From Clostridiales bacterium (GTDB taxonomy: Bacteria; Bacillota; Clostridia; Christensenellales; Aristaeellaceae), in the NCBI GenBank assembly GCA_015056055.1, contig SVHC01000002.1, positions 62,001 to 126,000 on the forward strand: a stretch of DNA of 64,000 nt, read 5' to 3'. The translations under genes were made by a program, and so were the position numbers. Below the pieces are notes generated by a model that saw only the letters and a list, made by a program, of their open reading frames with translations, had not been told where the DNA came from and searched no databases. Every line of letters starts with the position of its first letter. Within the stretch, counting starts at the first letter, position 1. Below, one piece after another: positions 7,903-16,461 of the stretch.

Positions 7903-8886
7903 ATGAAGAAATTCTGGAAAGGATTGAAGGACTGGTTTACGGGTGATTGGTTCCGCCAGTGCCCCTCTGTCGGCGGCCAGGCGGTCATGGAAGGCGTCAT
8001 GATGCAGGGCAAAAAGTGCATTGCCATTTCCGTGCGTAAGAAGGACGGAGAAATTGTTACCCGCAAAAAGCCGATCAAGCGCATCTCTGAGAAGCACCGC
8101 TGGCTGGGATATCCCCTGATTCGCGGCGTTGTGAATTTTGTGGTGATGCTGTACACCGGCGTGGGCATTATTTCCGAGTCCGCCGAAATGCTGGGCGAGG
8201 AAACCGAAGAACCTAGCAAGTTCGAAAAGAAGCTTGCGGAATGGCTGCACATGAAGCCTGATGACGTAATGATGATCATGGCGGTTGTGCTCGCGGTTGT
8301 GCTCGCGGTCGTACTGTTTTTCATGGTACCCATTGCGCTGGAATCGTTGATTAAGATGGTTCTGCCGGAAAATGAGCTTTTGATCAACTTTGTCGGCGGC
8401 CTGATCCGCATCGGCATGTTCCTTCTTTATATTGTGTCGGTTTCCCGTCTGAAGGAGATCAAGCGCGTGTTCCAGTATCACGGTGCTGAGCACAAGGCGG
8501 TATTCTGCAACGAAAGCGGTCTGCCCCTCACGGTGGAAAATGCACAGAAATTCTCCACTCTGCATCCGCGCTGCGGCACGAGTTTTCTGGTGATCATATT
8601 TGTTCTTTCTATTATAATCTTTACGCTTCTTGGAACGGACAGCTCCAATGTATTCATGCGCCTGGGCAGCCGTCTGGCGCTGCTTCCTCTGGTTGCGGGC
8701 ATCTCCTATGATATTCTGCAGGTGCTGGCACGCATGCCGCGCAATTGGCTTGTAAAGGCACTGATGTGGCCGGGTCTGATGATGCAGAAGCTGACCACCG
8801 CCGAACCGGATGATTCCATGGTAGAGGTTGCAATCCGTTCGCTGAAGGTTGCACAGGGAATTGAGGATGTCGAAACAGACGATTGA
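7903..8886 (+). CDS. yqhQ: DUF1385 family membrane protein (YqhQ)
   Basis: A 327-residue polytopic membrane protein of the DUF1385/YqhQ family, whose biochemical role is not established. Family motifs are GGQAVMEGVMMQG near the N-terminus, YHGAEHK in a loop after the middle membrane segments, and HPRCGTSFL before the fourth; conserved His, Glu and Cys suggest metal binding. Hydrophobic segments are visible around 70-90, 125-150, 160-182, 225-245 and 255-275. The ATG at 7903 is preceded by GGAGG at a rather long 14 nt; an in-frame ATG at 7882 has no site, so the start is moderately certain. Its end overlaps prmC by 20 nt, indicating co-transcription with prmC-prfA-sua5-ywlE, a known Firmicutes association. 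Confidence 0.9.
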   Translation: MKKFWKGLKDWFTGDWFRQCPSVGGQAVMEGVMMQGKKCIAISVRKKDGEIVTRKKPIKRISEKHRWLGYPLIRGVVNFVVMLYTGVGIISESAEMLGEETEEPSKFEKKLAEWLHMKPDDVMMIMAVVLAVVLAVVLFFMVPIALESLIKMVLPENELLINFVGGLIRIGMFLLYIVSVSRLKEIKRVFQYHGAEHKAVFCNESGLPLTVENAQKFSTLHPRCGTSFLVIIFVLSIIIFTLLGTDSSNVFMRLGSRLALLPLVAGISYDILQVLARMPRNWLVKALMWPGLMMQKLTTAEPDDSMVEVAIRSLKVAQGIEDVETDD

Positions 8887-9634
8887 TGAAATTGCCGCAC
8901 GTCTCCGAAAAGCCGGGATTGAAAATGCCCGGCTGGAGGCGCGGTGGCTTTATGAAGACGCGCCGGATGAAAAAACGCTGGCTGCGTGGGTCAAACGCCG
9001 CGAAGCAGGTGAACCTTTGCAGTACGTGGAGGGATTTGCCTATTTCATGGGACACAGATTCCAGGTGGATGGGCGAGTTTTGATTCCGCGACCGGATACC
9101 GAAATTCTGGCGGAAGCGGCAATCAACTATCTGGAAAAGCTGGAAACTCCTTCCGTGCTCGATATGTGCACGGGAAGCGGTGCGCTTGCCGTTTCGATTG
9201 CACGCGCACGGCGTGATGCAATTGTTACAGCGGTTGATATCAGCGAGGATGCGCTGTGTGTCGCGCGGGAAAATGGCGCGGATACAGCCGTTCGCTTTGT
9301 GAAGAGCGATCTTTTTGCAGAGGTAGAAGGCGAATTTGACGTGATCGTCTGCAATCCGCCGTATCTTACATCCGATGATATGGATGAATTGCAGAGTGAA
9401 GTCCGGCAGGAGCCGGCGCTTGCACTTTTTGGCGGAGAAGATGGACTGGATTTCTACCGTCGTATGGCCAATGAGCTGCCGAAAAGAATGAAGCATGCGG
9501 CTTTTTTTGAAGTCGGCATGGGGCAGGCAGCGGATGTAAAGGAAATTATGCAGGCGGCTGTTCCGGGCAGATGCGAAATCTTTTGCGATCTTGCCGGAAT
9601 AGAGCGCGTGGTAATGATAGAAAAGCCGATCTGA
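8867..9634 (+). CDS. prmC: Release factor glutamine methyltransferase
   Basis: PrmC (HemK), 255 residues, methylates the Gln of the GGQ motif of release factors; the substrate RF1 is encoded next. The N-terminal helical part (1-75) ends in the family GEPLQYV and IPRPDTE stretches. The methyltransferase core has the SAM loop DMCTGSGAL (99-107) and the catalytic NPPY (163-166). It is slightly shorter than the usual 275-285 residues, mainly at the N-terminus. The ATG overlaps the end of yqhQ by 20 nt with AGGGA upstream; an earlier in-frame TTG is less likely. Confidence 0.95.
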   Translation: MSKQTIDEIAARLRKAGIENARLEARWLYEDAPDEKTLAAWVKRREAGEPLQYVEGFAYFMGHRFQVDGRVLIPRPDTEILAEAAINYLEKLETPSVLDMCTGSGALAVSIARARRDAIVTAVDISEDALCVARENGADTAVRFVKSDLFAEVEGEFDVIVCNPPYLTSDDMDELQSEVRQEPALALFGGEDGLDFYRRMANELPKRMKHAAFFEVGMGQAADVKEIMQAAVPGRCEIFCDLAGIERVVMIEKPI

Positions 9635-9659
9635 TTGATTATAGAGAGGAAATCGCACT

Positions 9660-10742
9660 ATGGATTTTAATATGCTGGACAGGATTGTGCGTCAGATGGA
9701 TTCGGTAGAGGCGCGATACGAGGAACTTTCGGTGCTGATTACGCTGCCGGAGGTTATTAACGATACGCCTAGATTCCAGAAACTGATGCGCGAGCACAGT
9801 GAAATCATGGATCTTGCTGAATTTGCCAAGGAATTCCGCAAGCTGCGCGAGGACATCGAAGGCGCGAAAGAAATGCTGGAGATGCCCGACATGGCGGAAA
9901 TGGCGAAGGAAGAACTGGAGATGCTGGAGCCGCAGCTGGAAGAACGTCTGCAGGAAGCACGCATCCGTCTTCTGCCCAAGGATCCGGATGACTATCGCAA
10001 TGCCATTGTGGAAGTGCGCGCAGGTGCGGGCGGCGACGAAGCCGGTCTGTTTGGCGCGGAACTGATTCGCATGTACACGCACTATGCCGAGTCGAATGGC
10101 TGGAAAGTGGAGCTTACCGAAGAAGGAGAGACCGAAGTCGGTGGCATCAAGGAAGCTGTTCTGATGATTCAGGGCAAGGGCGTATTTGCCAAAATGAAAT
10201 ATGAAAGCGGCGTTCATCGCGTTCAGCGTGTTCCTGTAACGGAATCGGGTGGACGCATTCATACTTCCACCGCAACTGTTGCGGTACTGCCTGAGGCAGA
10301 GGATATTGAAATTGAGATCGTTGCTTCCGATCTGCGTATTGATACCTACCGTGCCAGCGGCGCGGGCGGTCAGCACGTTAACAGGACGGACAGTGCCGTT
10401 CGAATCACGCACATCCCGACTGGCATTGTTGTTACCAGTCAGGATCAGCGTTCGCAGATTCAGAACCGCGAAAAGGCAATGCGCGTTCTGCGTGCACGCC
10501 TGTATGAAGTGCAGCGCGAGCAGGCGGACAGCGAATATGCAAGTCGCCGTAAGTCGCAGGTCGGTACCGGCGACCGCAGCGAGCGCATTCGTACTTATAA
10601 TTTCCCGCAGGGCCGCGTGACGGATCACCGCATTGGCCTTACGCTGTACAGAATTCAGGAAATCATGAACGGCGATTTGGAAGAAATCATCTCTGCGCTG
10701 ACGCTTGCAGAGCAGACTGCGCTGATGGAGAGCGAGGCATAA
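9660..10742 (+). CDS. prfA: Peptide chain release factor 1
   Basis: RF1, 360 residues, terminates translation at UAA and UAG. The codon-recognition tripeptide is PVT (192-194) in the RF1-typical context before [15 protein letters not shown], which excludes RF2 (SPF). The catalytic GGQ lies at 236-238. The N-terminal domain is acidic and helical. A GAGAGGA site precedes the ATG. It lies 25 nt after prmC and 2 nt before sua5. Confidence 0.97.
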   Translation: MDFNMLDRIVRQMDSVEARYEELSVLITLPEVINDTPRFQKLMREHSEIMDLAEFAKEFRKLREDIEGAKEMLEMPDMAEMAKEELEMLEPQLEERLQEARIRLLPKDPDDYRNAIVEVRAGAGGDEAGLFGAELIRMYTHYAESNGWKVELTEEGETEVGGIKEAVLMIQGKGVFAKMKYESGVHRVQRVPVTESGGRIHTSTATVAVLPEAEDIEIEIVASDLRIDTYRASGAGGQHVNRTDSAVRITHIPTGIVVTSQDQRSQIQNREKAMRVLRARLYEVQREQADSEYASRRKSQVGTGDRSERIRTYNFPQGRVTDHRIGLTLYRIQEIMNGDLEEIISALTLAEQTALMESEA

Positions 10743-10744
10743 TC

Positions 10745-11749
10745 GTGTTTACGGAAGTTTGTCGTGCGGATGATGCGGCTATTGCGCGTGCGGCGCAGCT
10801 GATTCGCGAAGGCGCACTGGTAGCGTTTCCGACGGAAACGGTATATGGTCTTGGTGCGGATGCGCTGAATGCCGCGGCGATTCCTGCCATATTTGAGGCA
10901 AAGGGAAGGCCGAGCGACAATCCTTTGATTTCGCACATTGCAGACTGGGACGCTCTGGAAGGTCTCATTTCCGAAACGCCGAATGAAACCGCATGCCGCG
11001 TGATGCAGGCATTCTGGCCGGGACCGCTGACACTGATTTTTCTGAAAGGGAAGAATGTGCCCGATGCGGTTACTGCCGGGCTGGATACGGTTGCGGTGCG
11101 CTTTCCTTCGCATCCTGTGGCGCAGAAACTGATTCGCGCTGCGGGAACTCCGATTGCCGCGCCGAGTGCGAATCGTTCCGGCAGGCCGAGTCCCACCACG
11201 GCACAGCATGTTGCCGAGGATATGGATGGCCGCATTCCGATGATTCTGGATGGCGGCGCATGCGGCGTTGGATTGGAATCCACGGTTCTGGATGTGACGG
11301 GCGAAAGGCCGCGCATTCTGCGTCCGGGCGGGATTACAAAGGAAATGCTTGAAGAAGTCATCGGCGAAGTGGATGTGGATGAAGGTGTGCTTGGCATGCT
11401 GCGTGAGGGCGCTCAGGTGCGTTCCCCGGGCATGAAATATCGTCATTATGCACCTATGGGCGAAATCACGATTGTAACAGGTGAAAATGCCTCCCGCCAC
11501 ATTGCACAGTTGTATGATGAAGCAAAGGGAACGGCGGCAATTCTGGCGTTCTCTGATGCGGATTATGGTACAAGGCGCGTATACCGTCTTACAGATGCAT
11601 CGGGCGAATTGTTTTCCGTTCTGCGCCGGTTTGACGAGGATGGTATTGCGCAGATTTATGCCGAAGATGTTCCGCTGGGCGGAATGGGTCTTGCAGTGAT
11701 GAACCGCTTGATGCGTGCGGCGGCATTCCGTGTAATCCGCGCGGAATAG
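10745..11749 (+). CDS. sua5: L-threonylcarbamoyladenylate synthase (Sua5/YwlC type)
   Basis: A 334-residue enzyme making threonylcarbamoyl-AMP from threonine, bicarbonate and ATP for t6A37 of ANN-decoding tRNAs. The YrdC/TsaC domain (about 1-200) shows TETVYGLGADA, KGRPSDNPL, VRFPSHP and PSANRSGRPSPT. An extra Sua5 C-terminal domain (about 225-334) distinguishes it from the short TsaC form; the linker GMKYRHYAP is typical. The GTG start comes 2 nt after prfA with GAGG 7 nt upstream. Confidence 0.93.
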   Translation: MFTEVCRADDAAIARAAQLIREGALVAFPTETVYGLGADALNAAAIPAIFEAKGRPSDNPLISHIADWDALEGLISETPNETACRVMQAFWPGPLTLIFLKGKNVPDAVTAGLDTVAVRFPSHPVAQKLIRAAGTPIAAPSANRSGRPSPTTAQHVAEDMDGRIPMILDGGACGVGLESTVLDVTGERPRILRPGGITKEMLEEVIGEVDVDEGVLGMLREGAQVRSPGMKYRHYAPMGEITIVTGENASRHIAQLYDEAKGTAAILAFSDADYGTRRVYRLTDASGELFSVLRRFDEDGIAQIYAEDVPLGGMGLAVMNRLMRAAAFRVIRAE

Positions 11750-11763
11750 CGGAGGGCATTATA

Positions 11764-12210
11764 ATGAAGATAATCATGGTTTGCACGGCAAATACCTGCC
11801 GCAGCCCTATGGCTGAAGTTCTGATGCGTGATGCACTGTTTGAAAGGAAAATCCAGGGTGTGGAGGTTGCTTCTGCCGGGGTAAGTGCGTATTCGGGTTC
11901 TCCGGCCATGTATGAAGCAATTGAAACAATGGATGAATATCATCTGGATTTGCGCTATCATGTGTCAAAGCCGCTGGGGGCGGTGTGGCAGGAAGGCAGC
12001 CTTGTCCTTTGCATGACAAGGAGCCACCTTATGGCCGTAAAAATGATGTATCCCAAGGCGGATGCACATCTCTTGATGGAATATGCGGGTTTGCCGGGCG
12101 ATATTGCCGATCCGTTTTCTTTGGGAATTGCAAGCTATCGCCGCTGCGCTGCGGATATCTGGCGCGCGGTGAATGCCATTGCGGATAATATGATGAAGCA
12201 GCGCTCGTAA
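11764..12210 (+). CDS. ywlE: Low-molecular-weight phosphatase, probable protein-arginine phosphatase
   Basis: A 148-residue phosphatase of the low-molecular-weight tyrosine phosphatase fold. The P-loop is C7-TANTC-R13 and the general acid is Asp116 in DIADPF. Residue 11 is Thr, the position that in Bacillus YwlE selects phosphoarginine over phosphotyrosine, so removal of McsB-type arginine phosphorylation is the best guess. No mcsB is in the window. The sua5-ywlE adjacency is as in Bacillus. It is the last gene of the yqhQ-ywlE transcription unit; the terminator stem begins inside its 3' end. Confidence 0.85.
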   Translation: MKIIMVCTANTCRSPMAEVLMRDALFERKIQGVEVASAGVSAYSGSPAMYEAIETMDEYHLDLRYHVSKPLGAVWQEGSLVLCMTRSHLMAVKMMYPKADAHLLMEYAGLPGDIADPFSLGIASYRRCAADIWRAVNAIADNMMKQRS

Positions 12211-12226
12211 CGGGCGCTGTTTTTTT
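12199..12226 (+). terminator. Terminator overlapping the end of ywlE
   Basis: Stem CAGCGC/GCGCTG (12199-12204 with 12214-12219) is followed by T7; the stop codon lies in the loop region. Confidence 0.85.
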
Positions 12227-12234
12227 GTATGGTG

Positions 12235-12618
12235 CCATCAGAAGTGTGGCAAAACCGAAGCATTTGGAGCCGGTGAATGGTTTCAAAACGTGTGCCTAAA
12301 ATGGGACAAGTGGGGCAGAAGATGCGCGAAATGTGCACATGTTAAGCAAATTTTTGTAACAAAATCGCCGAAAAAGAAGATGAATATCCCGAGCTCAAAA
12401 AAATTGAGCAGAAAAACCAGAAAAATCAAAAAAAGTTTATCGAACAAAGGTTCCTAAATGATTCGATTTTGTCGCGAATAAGCGCTCTGTCAGCGGAAAA
12501 AGACCCGAAAAAACGCAGGAAATGGGTCAAAATATGTGAAGTAACGGTAAAAATGGGTCAAAATGAATTATTTAGCCAAAATGAAATAGAAAAGTTACCA
12601 AAAAACGAGATTTTGTCC
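12235..12618. other. A-rich gene-free region upstream of the surface protein gene
   Basis: About 390 nt with no convincing gene. The stretch 12340-12600 is strongly A-rich on the plus strand. An open frame at 12469-12819 is of low complexity, lacks a ribosome binding site and runs into the next gene, so it is not called. The region holds a 14-bp direct repeat and leads into a strong promoter, so a cis-regulatory role is plausible. Confidence 0.4.
12520..12564. repeat. 14-bp direct repeat with 31-bp period, candidate operator
   Basis: AAATGGGTCAAAAT occurs at 12520-12533 and again at 12551-12564, identical in all 14 positions and about three helical turns apart. It lies 55-100 bp upstream of the -35 box of the surface protein promoter, a position suited to an activator. 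Confidence 0.45.
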
Positions 12619-12647
12619 TTGAATTTATGGCCGGCTTTAGATATAAT
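12619..12647 (+). promoter_or_regulatory. Promoter of the APKTG surface protein gene
   Basis: TTGAAT (12619-12624), 17 nt, TATAAT (12642-12647); about 75 nt of leader follow before the start codon. Confidence 0.7.
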
Positions 12648-12724
12648 AATACACGATGAATCGCCCGATGTGATGCAGAACTGTGTCAGAATCGGAGCGA
12701 AAAGAATTAAGGAGGTTCATTACT

Positions 12725-13702
12725 ATGAATCGCAAAATCGTTGCTCTGCTGCTGGCTGTTATGCTAGTAGCCTCCTCCGTTGCTGCTTTCGCAGCCAGCA
12801 CCCAGTACATCATCACTAATGATGGCGTTATCATCTACAATCCCAATGATGGCACCACCGAGACCGTCAACCTCAAGACCGTTCATGCAGACAGCATCGA
12901 CGAAGCTAAGGCCATTCTGACGGCTCAGGGATACACCAAAATCAAGCTGCTCGATTCCAAGACCGATAACGTAGATGACAGCTATCACTGGACCCCGAAC
13001 ACCTTCCTCGTACAGGCTACCGACAAGGATGGCAACGAGAAGTTCTTCACCGTTCAGATCACTGCTGAACACGACAAGGGTGACAACCTGGGCACTGATA
13101 CCTCCGGCCTGCCCACCTCCGGCACCGACAGCTTCAACCACTACTACACCAACTTCGACAGCTTCGATCTGATCGAAAATGTTACCTTCGATGCTAAGGC
13201 TTTCGGCAACGGCGTTACCTTCGACCACAGCGCTGCCAAGAAGCTCTTCACCATCAAGGTAAAGGCTGACGCTACTGCTCTGATCACCATCAAGGACGAC
13301 GAAGGCCGCCTCTACCCCGTTGCAGGCGCTTCCTGGAATGCTGCTGCCAACGCTTACGCTCTGAACCTCGCTAAGGGCGAGCACACCATCTCCTGGTTCG
13401 GCACCGATGGCGCTGGCTACCATGCAAATGGCAAGGCTTCCGATCCTAAGACCATGGAACTGCGCGTTAGCATGAAGGTTGCTTCTGTTGAGAAGTTCAT
13501 GAATGGCGCTTCTGAGACGACCGGCAATGTTGAAATCCGCTTCGACTACACTGTACGTCACGGCGATGCTCACCACGTAGCAGCTGGTTCTGCTTCCGCT
13601 CCCAAGACTGGCGACGCTGGCATGGCTTACATGACCCTCGCTGCTCTGATCGTTATGATGGGCGCTGCAGTTGTTGTTACCCGCAAGGTTCGCAACTTCT
13701 AA
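12725..13702 (+). CDS. Secreted cell-wall-anchored protein with APKTG sorting signal
   Basis: A 325-residue protein with a signal peptide (1-23, ending AAFA/AS) and a C-terminal cell-wall sorting signal: APKTGD at 292-297, a hydrophobic segment (about 299-319) and a positive tail (RKVRNF). The xPKTG form resembles the SPKTG/PPKTG motifs used by Clostridioides difficile sortase rather than classical LPXTG. The middle 270 residues match no family I recognise; they lack Cys. Codon use differs from neighbours (GCT, AAG, ATC and CTG dominate), and with AAGGAGG 9 nt before the ATG, a strong promoter and a strong terminator this suggests very high expression. No sortase gene is in the window. It could be a major surface protein or a pilin-like subunit; I cannot decide. 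Confidence 0.75.
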   Translation: MNRKIVALLLAVMLVASSVAAFAASTQYIITNDGVIIYNPNDGTTETVNLKTVHADSIDEAKAILTAQGYTKIKLLDSKTDNVDDSYHWTPNTFLVQATDKDGNEKFFTVQITAEHDKGDNLGTDTSGLPTSGTDSFNHYYTNFDSFDLIENVTFDAKAFGNGVTFDHSAAKKLFTIKVKADATALITIKDDEGRLYPVAGASWNAAANAYALNLAKGEHTISWFGTDGAGYHANGKASDPKTMELRVSMKVASVEKFMNGASETTGNVEIRFDYTVRHGDAHHVAAGSASAPKTGDAGMAYMTLAALIVMMGAAVVVTRKVRNF

Positions 13703-13720
13703 GATCATCTGATCAATTAA

Positions 13721-13752
13721 AGATCCGTGGGATTATCCCACGGATCTTTTTT
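13721..13752 (+). terminator. Strong terminator of the surface protein gene
   Basis: A perfect 12-bp stem (13721-13732 with 13736-13747), 3-nt loop and six T residues. Confidence 0.93.
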
Positions 13753-13877
13753 GTGCATTTGCGCAACTAAGCATTTTCCTTCCGAGGGAAGGTACAGCGA
13801 TAGCTGACGAAAGCTGTATCTGTATGGTGGAACTCGCATTAGACATGGAGTTATACTTCAAATGAACAGTAGCATTC

Positions 13878-13916
13878 AAAAAAGCGACCGTTTTCTGTTT
13901 TGAAAACGGTCGCTTT
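13878..13916 (-). terminator. Terminator of the GH31/zinc-ribbon transcription unit
   Basis: A 14-bp stem (13881-13894 with 13903-13916) is followed on the minus strand by T6 (plus-strand A run 13878-13883). The stretch 13753-13877 holds nothing recognisable. Confidence 0.85.
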
Positions 13917-13927
13917 CTGTGGTTTTC

Positions 13928-14161
13928 CTAATCCTCTGCCGGGCGCATACGAGCGGGAATGGGTTCATCCTCTTCCGAAGGTTTTTCATCATGTATAAAC
14001 CATTCGGTGGATTTCATTTTCAAAAGGTCTTCCCGGCTGATTACGCTGTTTGTACCCATGCAGGCGTTGCAGCGCATTCCGCAATCGGGACAGACGCAGG
14101 CGATTTGCAGGCTTTCGGACTGAATCATATAGGTGCCGCATTCGGGGCATCCGCATCTCAT
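13928..14161 (-). CDS. Small zinc-ribbon-like protein
   Basis: A 77-residue protein with clustered cysteines in the first 35 residues (C3, C5, C8, then CVCPDCGMRCNACMG), forming CxxC pairs typical of zinc ribbons, followed by an acidic, Pro-rich tail. No specific family is recognised. GGAGATG lies 8 nt before the ATG. It is 46 nt downstream of the GH31 gene on the same strand and before a strong terminator, so the two are probably co-transcribed, though a functional link is not evident. Confidence 0.65.
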   Translation of the reverse strand: MRCGCPECGTYMIQSESLQIACVCPDCGMRCNACMGTNSVISREDLLKMKSTEWFIHDEKPSEEDEPIPARMRPAED

Positions 14162-14207
14162 AAGATCATCTCCATTCTGGTAATCGCCGATTAAATCATC
14201 GATTACT

Positions 14208-16235
14208 CTAAATCAGGAATTTCTCTGCACCGCTGCCTTCGCGGGTGAAAAGAGGCATGCGGTCGAGCGGAGCATCTACGGTGAGCCAGATACCGCCCTC
14301 GTATACCTTTCCGGTAAGGGCCTCGCGCCACTGCGCGCCTTCGGGCAGATAGACGCGCTTTTCGCGTGCGTAGGCAACTGTTACGGGGCAGACAAGGAAA
14401 TCATGGCCGAAGAGGTACTGGTCTTCGATCTTCCATGCATTCATATCCTCCGGGAAATCGTAGAACAGGGGCTTGATAACCGGCGTGCCCTTTTCATGTG
14501 CTTCGCGCATGATTTCGACGATATAGGGCTTGAGAGCCTCGCGCTGGAGGATATAGTGGGTCATGAGCTTTTCCAGTTCGGGCGTGAAGGACCAGATTTC
14601 ATTTGCTGCGCCGCTGTCGCAAAGACCGCCGCCATCCTTGCCAAGAGGCTCACTGTGCGGCAGACGATCGCCATGCAGGCGCATGACGGGGCAGAAGGTG
14701 CCGAACTGGAACCAGCGGGCCAGAAGCTCATGGAAGTCCGGATCATCAATATATGCGCCGTGGAAGCCGCCGATATCCGCCGTCCACCAGGTGATGCCGG
14801 CAAGGCCCATGTTCAGGCCTGCGCTGATCTGGTTGCGCATCTGAACAAACGTGGAGGGAACATCGCCCGACCATGCAAGTGCGCCGAAACGCTGGGAACC
14901 TGCCCATGCGCAGCGAATCAGGGAGAGCGGTGCTTCAACGCCTTCCTTGCGCAGACCGTCGTAGAAGGTCTGTGCGTATGCCATGGGGAAGTAGTTGGCG
15001 GTTTCAAGGGCGGAGCCTGCCTTATAGCGGTAAATATCGAAATCCTTGACGGTGTATTCCGGCTCGGCAACATCCAGCCAGAACAGGTGGATGCCCTTAT
15101 CCCAGTAATTCTTTTTGATGACGCTCCATACAAATTCGCGAGCGTCCGCGTTGGTGGGGTCAAAGTAGGTTTGCACGCCGAGGCAGTCCATGCCGCAGCT
15201 CATGCCGCGGTCGTTGCGGATAAGATAGTCGTTTTCCAGCATGTACTGATAGTTTTCGGAATCAAAGTCAACGGTGGGCCACACGGAAACCATCAGCATA
15301 ATGCCCATTTCGTTGAGCTCGCGTACCATACCGGCAGGGTCGGGCCAGTAACGCTCGTCAAATCTCCAGTCGCCCTGATGCGGCCAGTGGAAGAAATCGA
15401 TAACGATAACCTTGAGCGGGAGCTTGCGGCGGTAGTATTCGCGTGCGACGGCCATAAGCTCATCCTGCGTCTGGTAGCGCAGCTTGCACTGCCAGAAACC
15501 CATGGCGTATTCCGGCATCATGGGAACCGTGCCGGTCACGCGGGCATAATCCTCCTCGATCTGAGCGGGCGTATCACCGGCACAAATCCAGTAGTCGATC
15601 TGCTTGGTGGATTCCATGCTCCATTCGGTGATGTTCTTTGCGAATGTTACTTTGCCGACGCCGGGATTGTTCCAGAGGAAGCCGTAGCCCAGGCTGGAAA
15701 TGGCGAAGGGAACGCTTGCCTGCGTGTTGCACGGGTGCAGATCCAGTGTGCAGCCCTTCAAATCCAGATAGGGGTGCTGGTACTGGCCCATACCAAAAAT
15801 GTGCTCGTTGTCGTTGGGCTCAAAGCGCACGGTAAGCGCATAGTTTTCGCCCGGATTAGCCCTGAATTCGCGTGCCTGATAGCGCTGCATGATGATCTGG
15901 TCCAGCTCAGCCTTGTTTTTCCAATCCTTGCCGCGATCCCAGCAGCGGTAGAATTCGCGCAGCAGGAGTTCACCGCGCTGGTTGTAGTAGCGGATTTTGC
16001 CGTATTCGGTAATTACGGCGCGGATTTTACCATTGGTGATAGTAGCGCCGGTTTCGGTAATTTCGATCACGGCATTGTCACTCGGTGCGGGAAGAAGCGC
16101 CCAGTCATGCTCCGTAAAAGAGGAATTCTCGGTTGCGCGTACGCGCAGGCCGTTTTCACCCCAAGGAAGAAGATACACGGTTTCCTGGCGGCGGCGGAAA
16201 AGCAGCCCGCCTTCATGAATGCGAAAATATCCCAT
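14208..16235 (-). CDS. GH31 family glycoside hydrolase, probable alpha-xylosidase or alpha-glucosidase
   Basis: A 675-residue cytosolic enzyme without signal peptide. The N-terminal beta-sandwich (about 1-210, with FGMGQY and the FLWNNPGVG stretch) precedes the catalytic (beta/alpha)8 barrel (about 225-560), with VIDFFHWPHQGDWRFDERYWPDP on the substrate side, the nucleophile Asp in HLFWLDVAEPEY and the acid/base Asp in WSGDVPSTF. The WLD-x-x-EPE context resembles GH31 alpha-xylosidases such as Xyl31/BoGH31A more than alpha-glucosidases, so release of alpha-xylosyl units from plant xyloglucan-type oligosaccharides is the likeliest role. GGAGGATAG precedes the ATG. Confidence 0.88.
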   Translation of the reverse strand: MGYFRIHEGGLLFRRRQETVYLLPWGENGLRVRATENSSFTEHDWALLPAPSDNAVIEITETGATITNGKIRAVITEYGKIRYYNQRGELLLREFYRCWDRGKDWKNKAELDQIIMQRYQAREFRANPGENYALTVRFEPNDNEHIFGMGQYQHPYLDLKGCTLDLHPCNTQASVPFAISSLGYGFLWNNPGVGKVTFAKNITEWSMESTKQIDYWICAGDTPAQIEEDYARVTGTVPMMPEYAMGFWQCKLRYQTQDELMAVAREYYRRKLPLKVIVIDFFHWPHQGDWRFDERYWPDPAGMVRELNEMGIMLMVSVWPTVDFDSENYQYMLENDYLIRNDRGMSCGMDCLGVQTYFDPTNADAREFVWSVIKKNYWDKGIHLFWLDVAEPEYTVKDFDIYRYKAGSALETANYFPMAYAQTFYDGLRKEGVEAPLSLIRCAWAGSQRFGALAWSGDVPSTFVQMRNQISAGLNMGLAGITWWTADIGGFHGAYIDDPDFHELLARWFQFGTFCPVMRLHGDRLPHSEPLGKDGGGLCDSGAANEIWSFTPELEKLMTHYILQREALKPYIVEIMREAHEKGTPVIKPLFYDFPEDMNAWKIEDQYLFGHDFLVCPVTVAYAREKRVYLPEGAQWREALTGKVYEGGIWLTVDAPLDRMPLFTREGSGAEKFLI

Positions 16236-16267
16236 ACACTATCCTCCGAAGAAATTAGCTTTTCTAT

Positions 16268-16296
16268 ATTATACCATCTAAAAAATGACCGGGCAA
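16268..16296 (-). promoter_or_regulatory. Promoter of the GH31 gene
   Basis: On the minus strand TTGCCC (16291-16296), 17 nt, TATAAT (16268-16273) with TGG before it. Confidence 0.75.
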
Positions 16297-16371
16297 GCGG
16301 TTCATGGCAATATCGTGAAGAGATATGGCGGAAGGCTCAAAAGTATTTTCCAAAAAAACACAGGACGGCAG

Positions 16372-16399
16372 TTGCAGGAGAAAGGAAATTTGGTATAAT
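16372..16399 (+). promoter_or_regulatory. Promoter of the P-type ATPase gene
   Basis: TTGCAG (16372-16377), 16 nt, TATAAT (16394-16399) with TGG before it. It is divergent from the GH31 promoter about 100 bp away. Confidence 0.75.
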
Positions 16400-16461
16400 A
16401 AACTAGAAATGATTTCGGAATCGGATTCCGTGATCAGTATAATAAAAAAGGGGGACCCGCG

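Noticed and set aside
12469-12819. 116-codon open frame in the A-rich region before the surface protein
   Set aside because: Low complexity, no ribosome binding site, and it overlaps the promoter and start of the real gene in another frame.
14403-16406. Long open frame (667 codons) opposite the GH31 gene
   Set aside because: It is the antisense shadow of a gene with intact catalytic motifs and shows no recognisable protein features.
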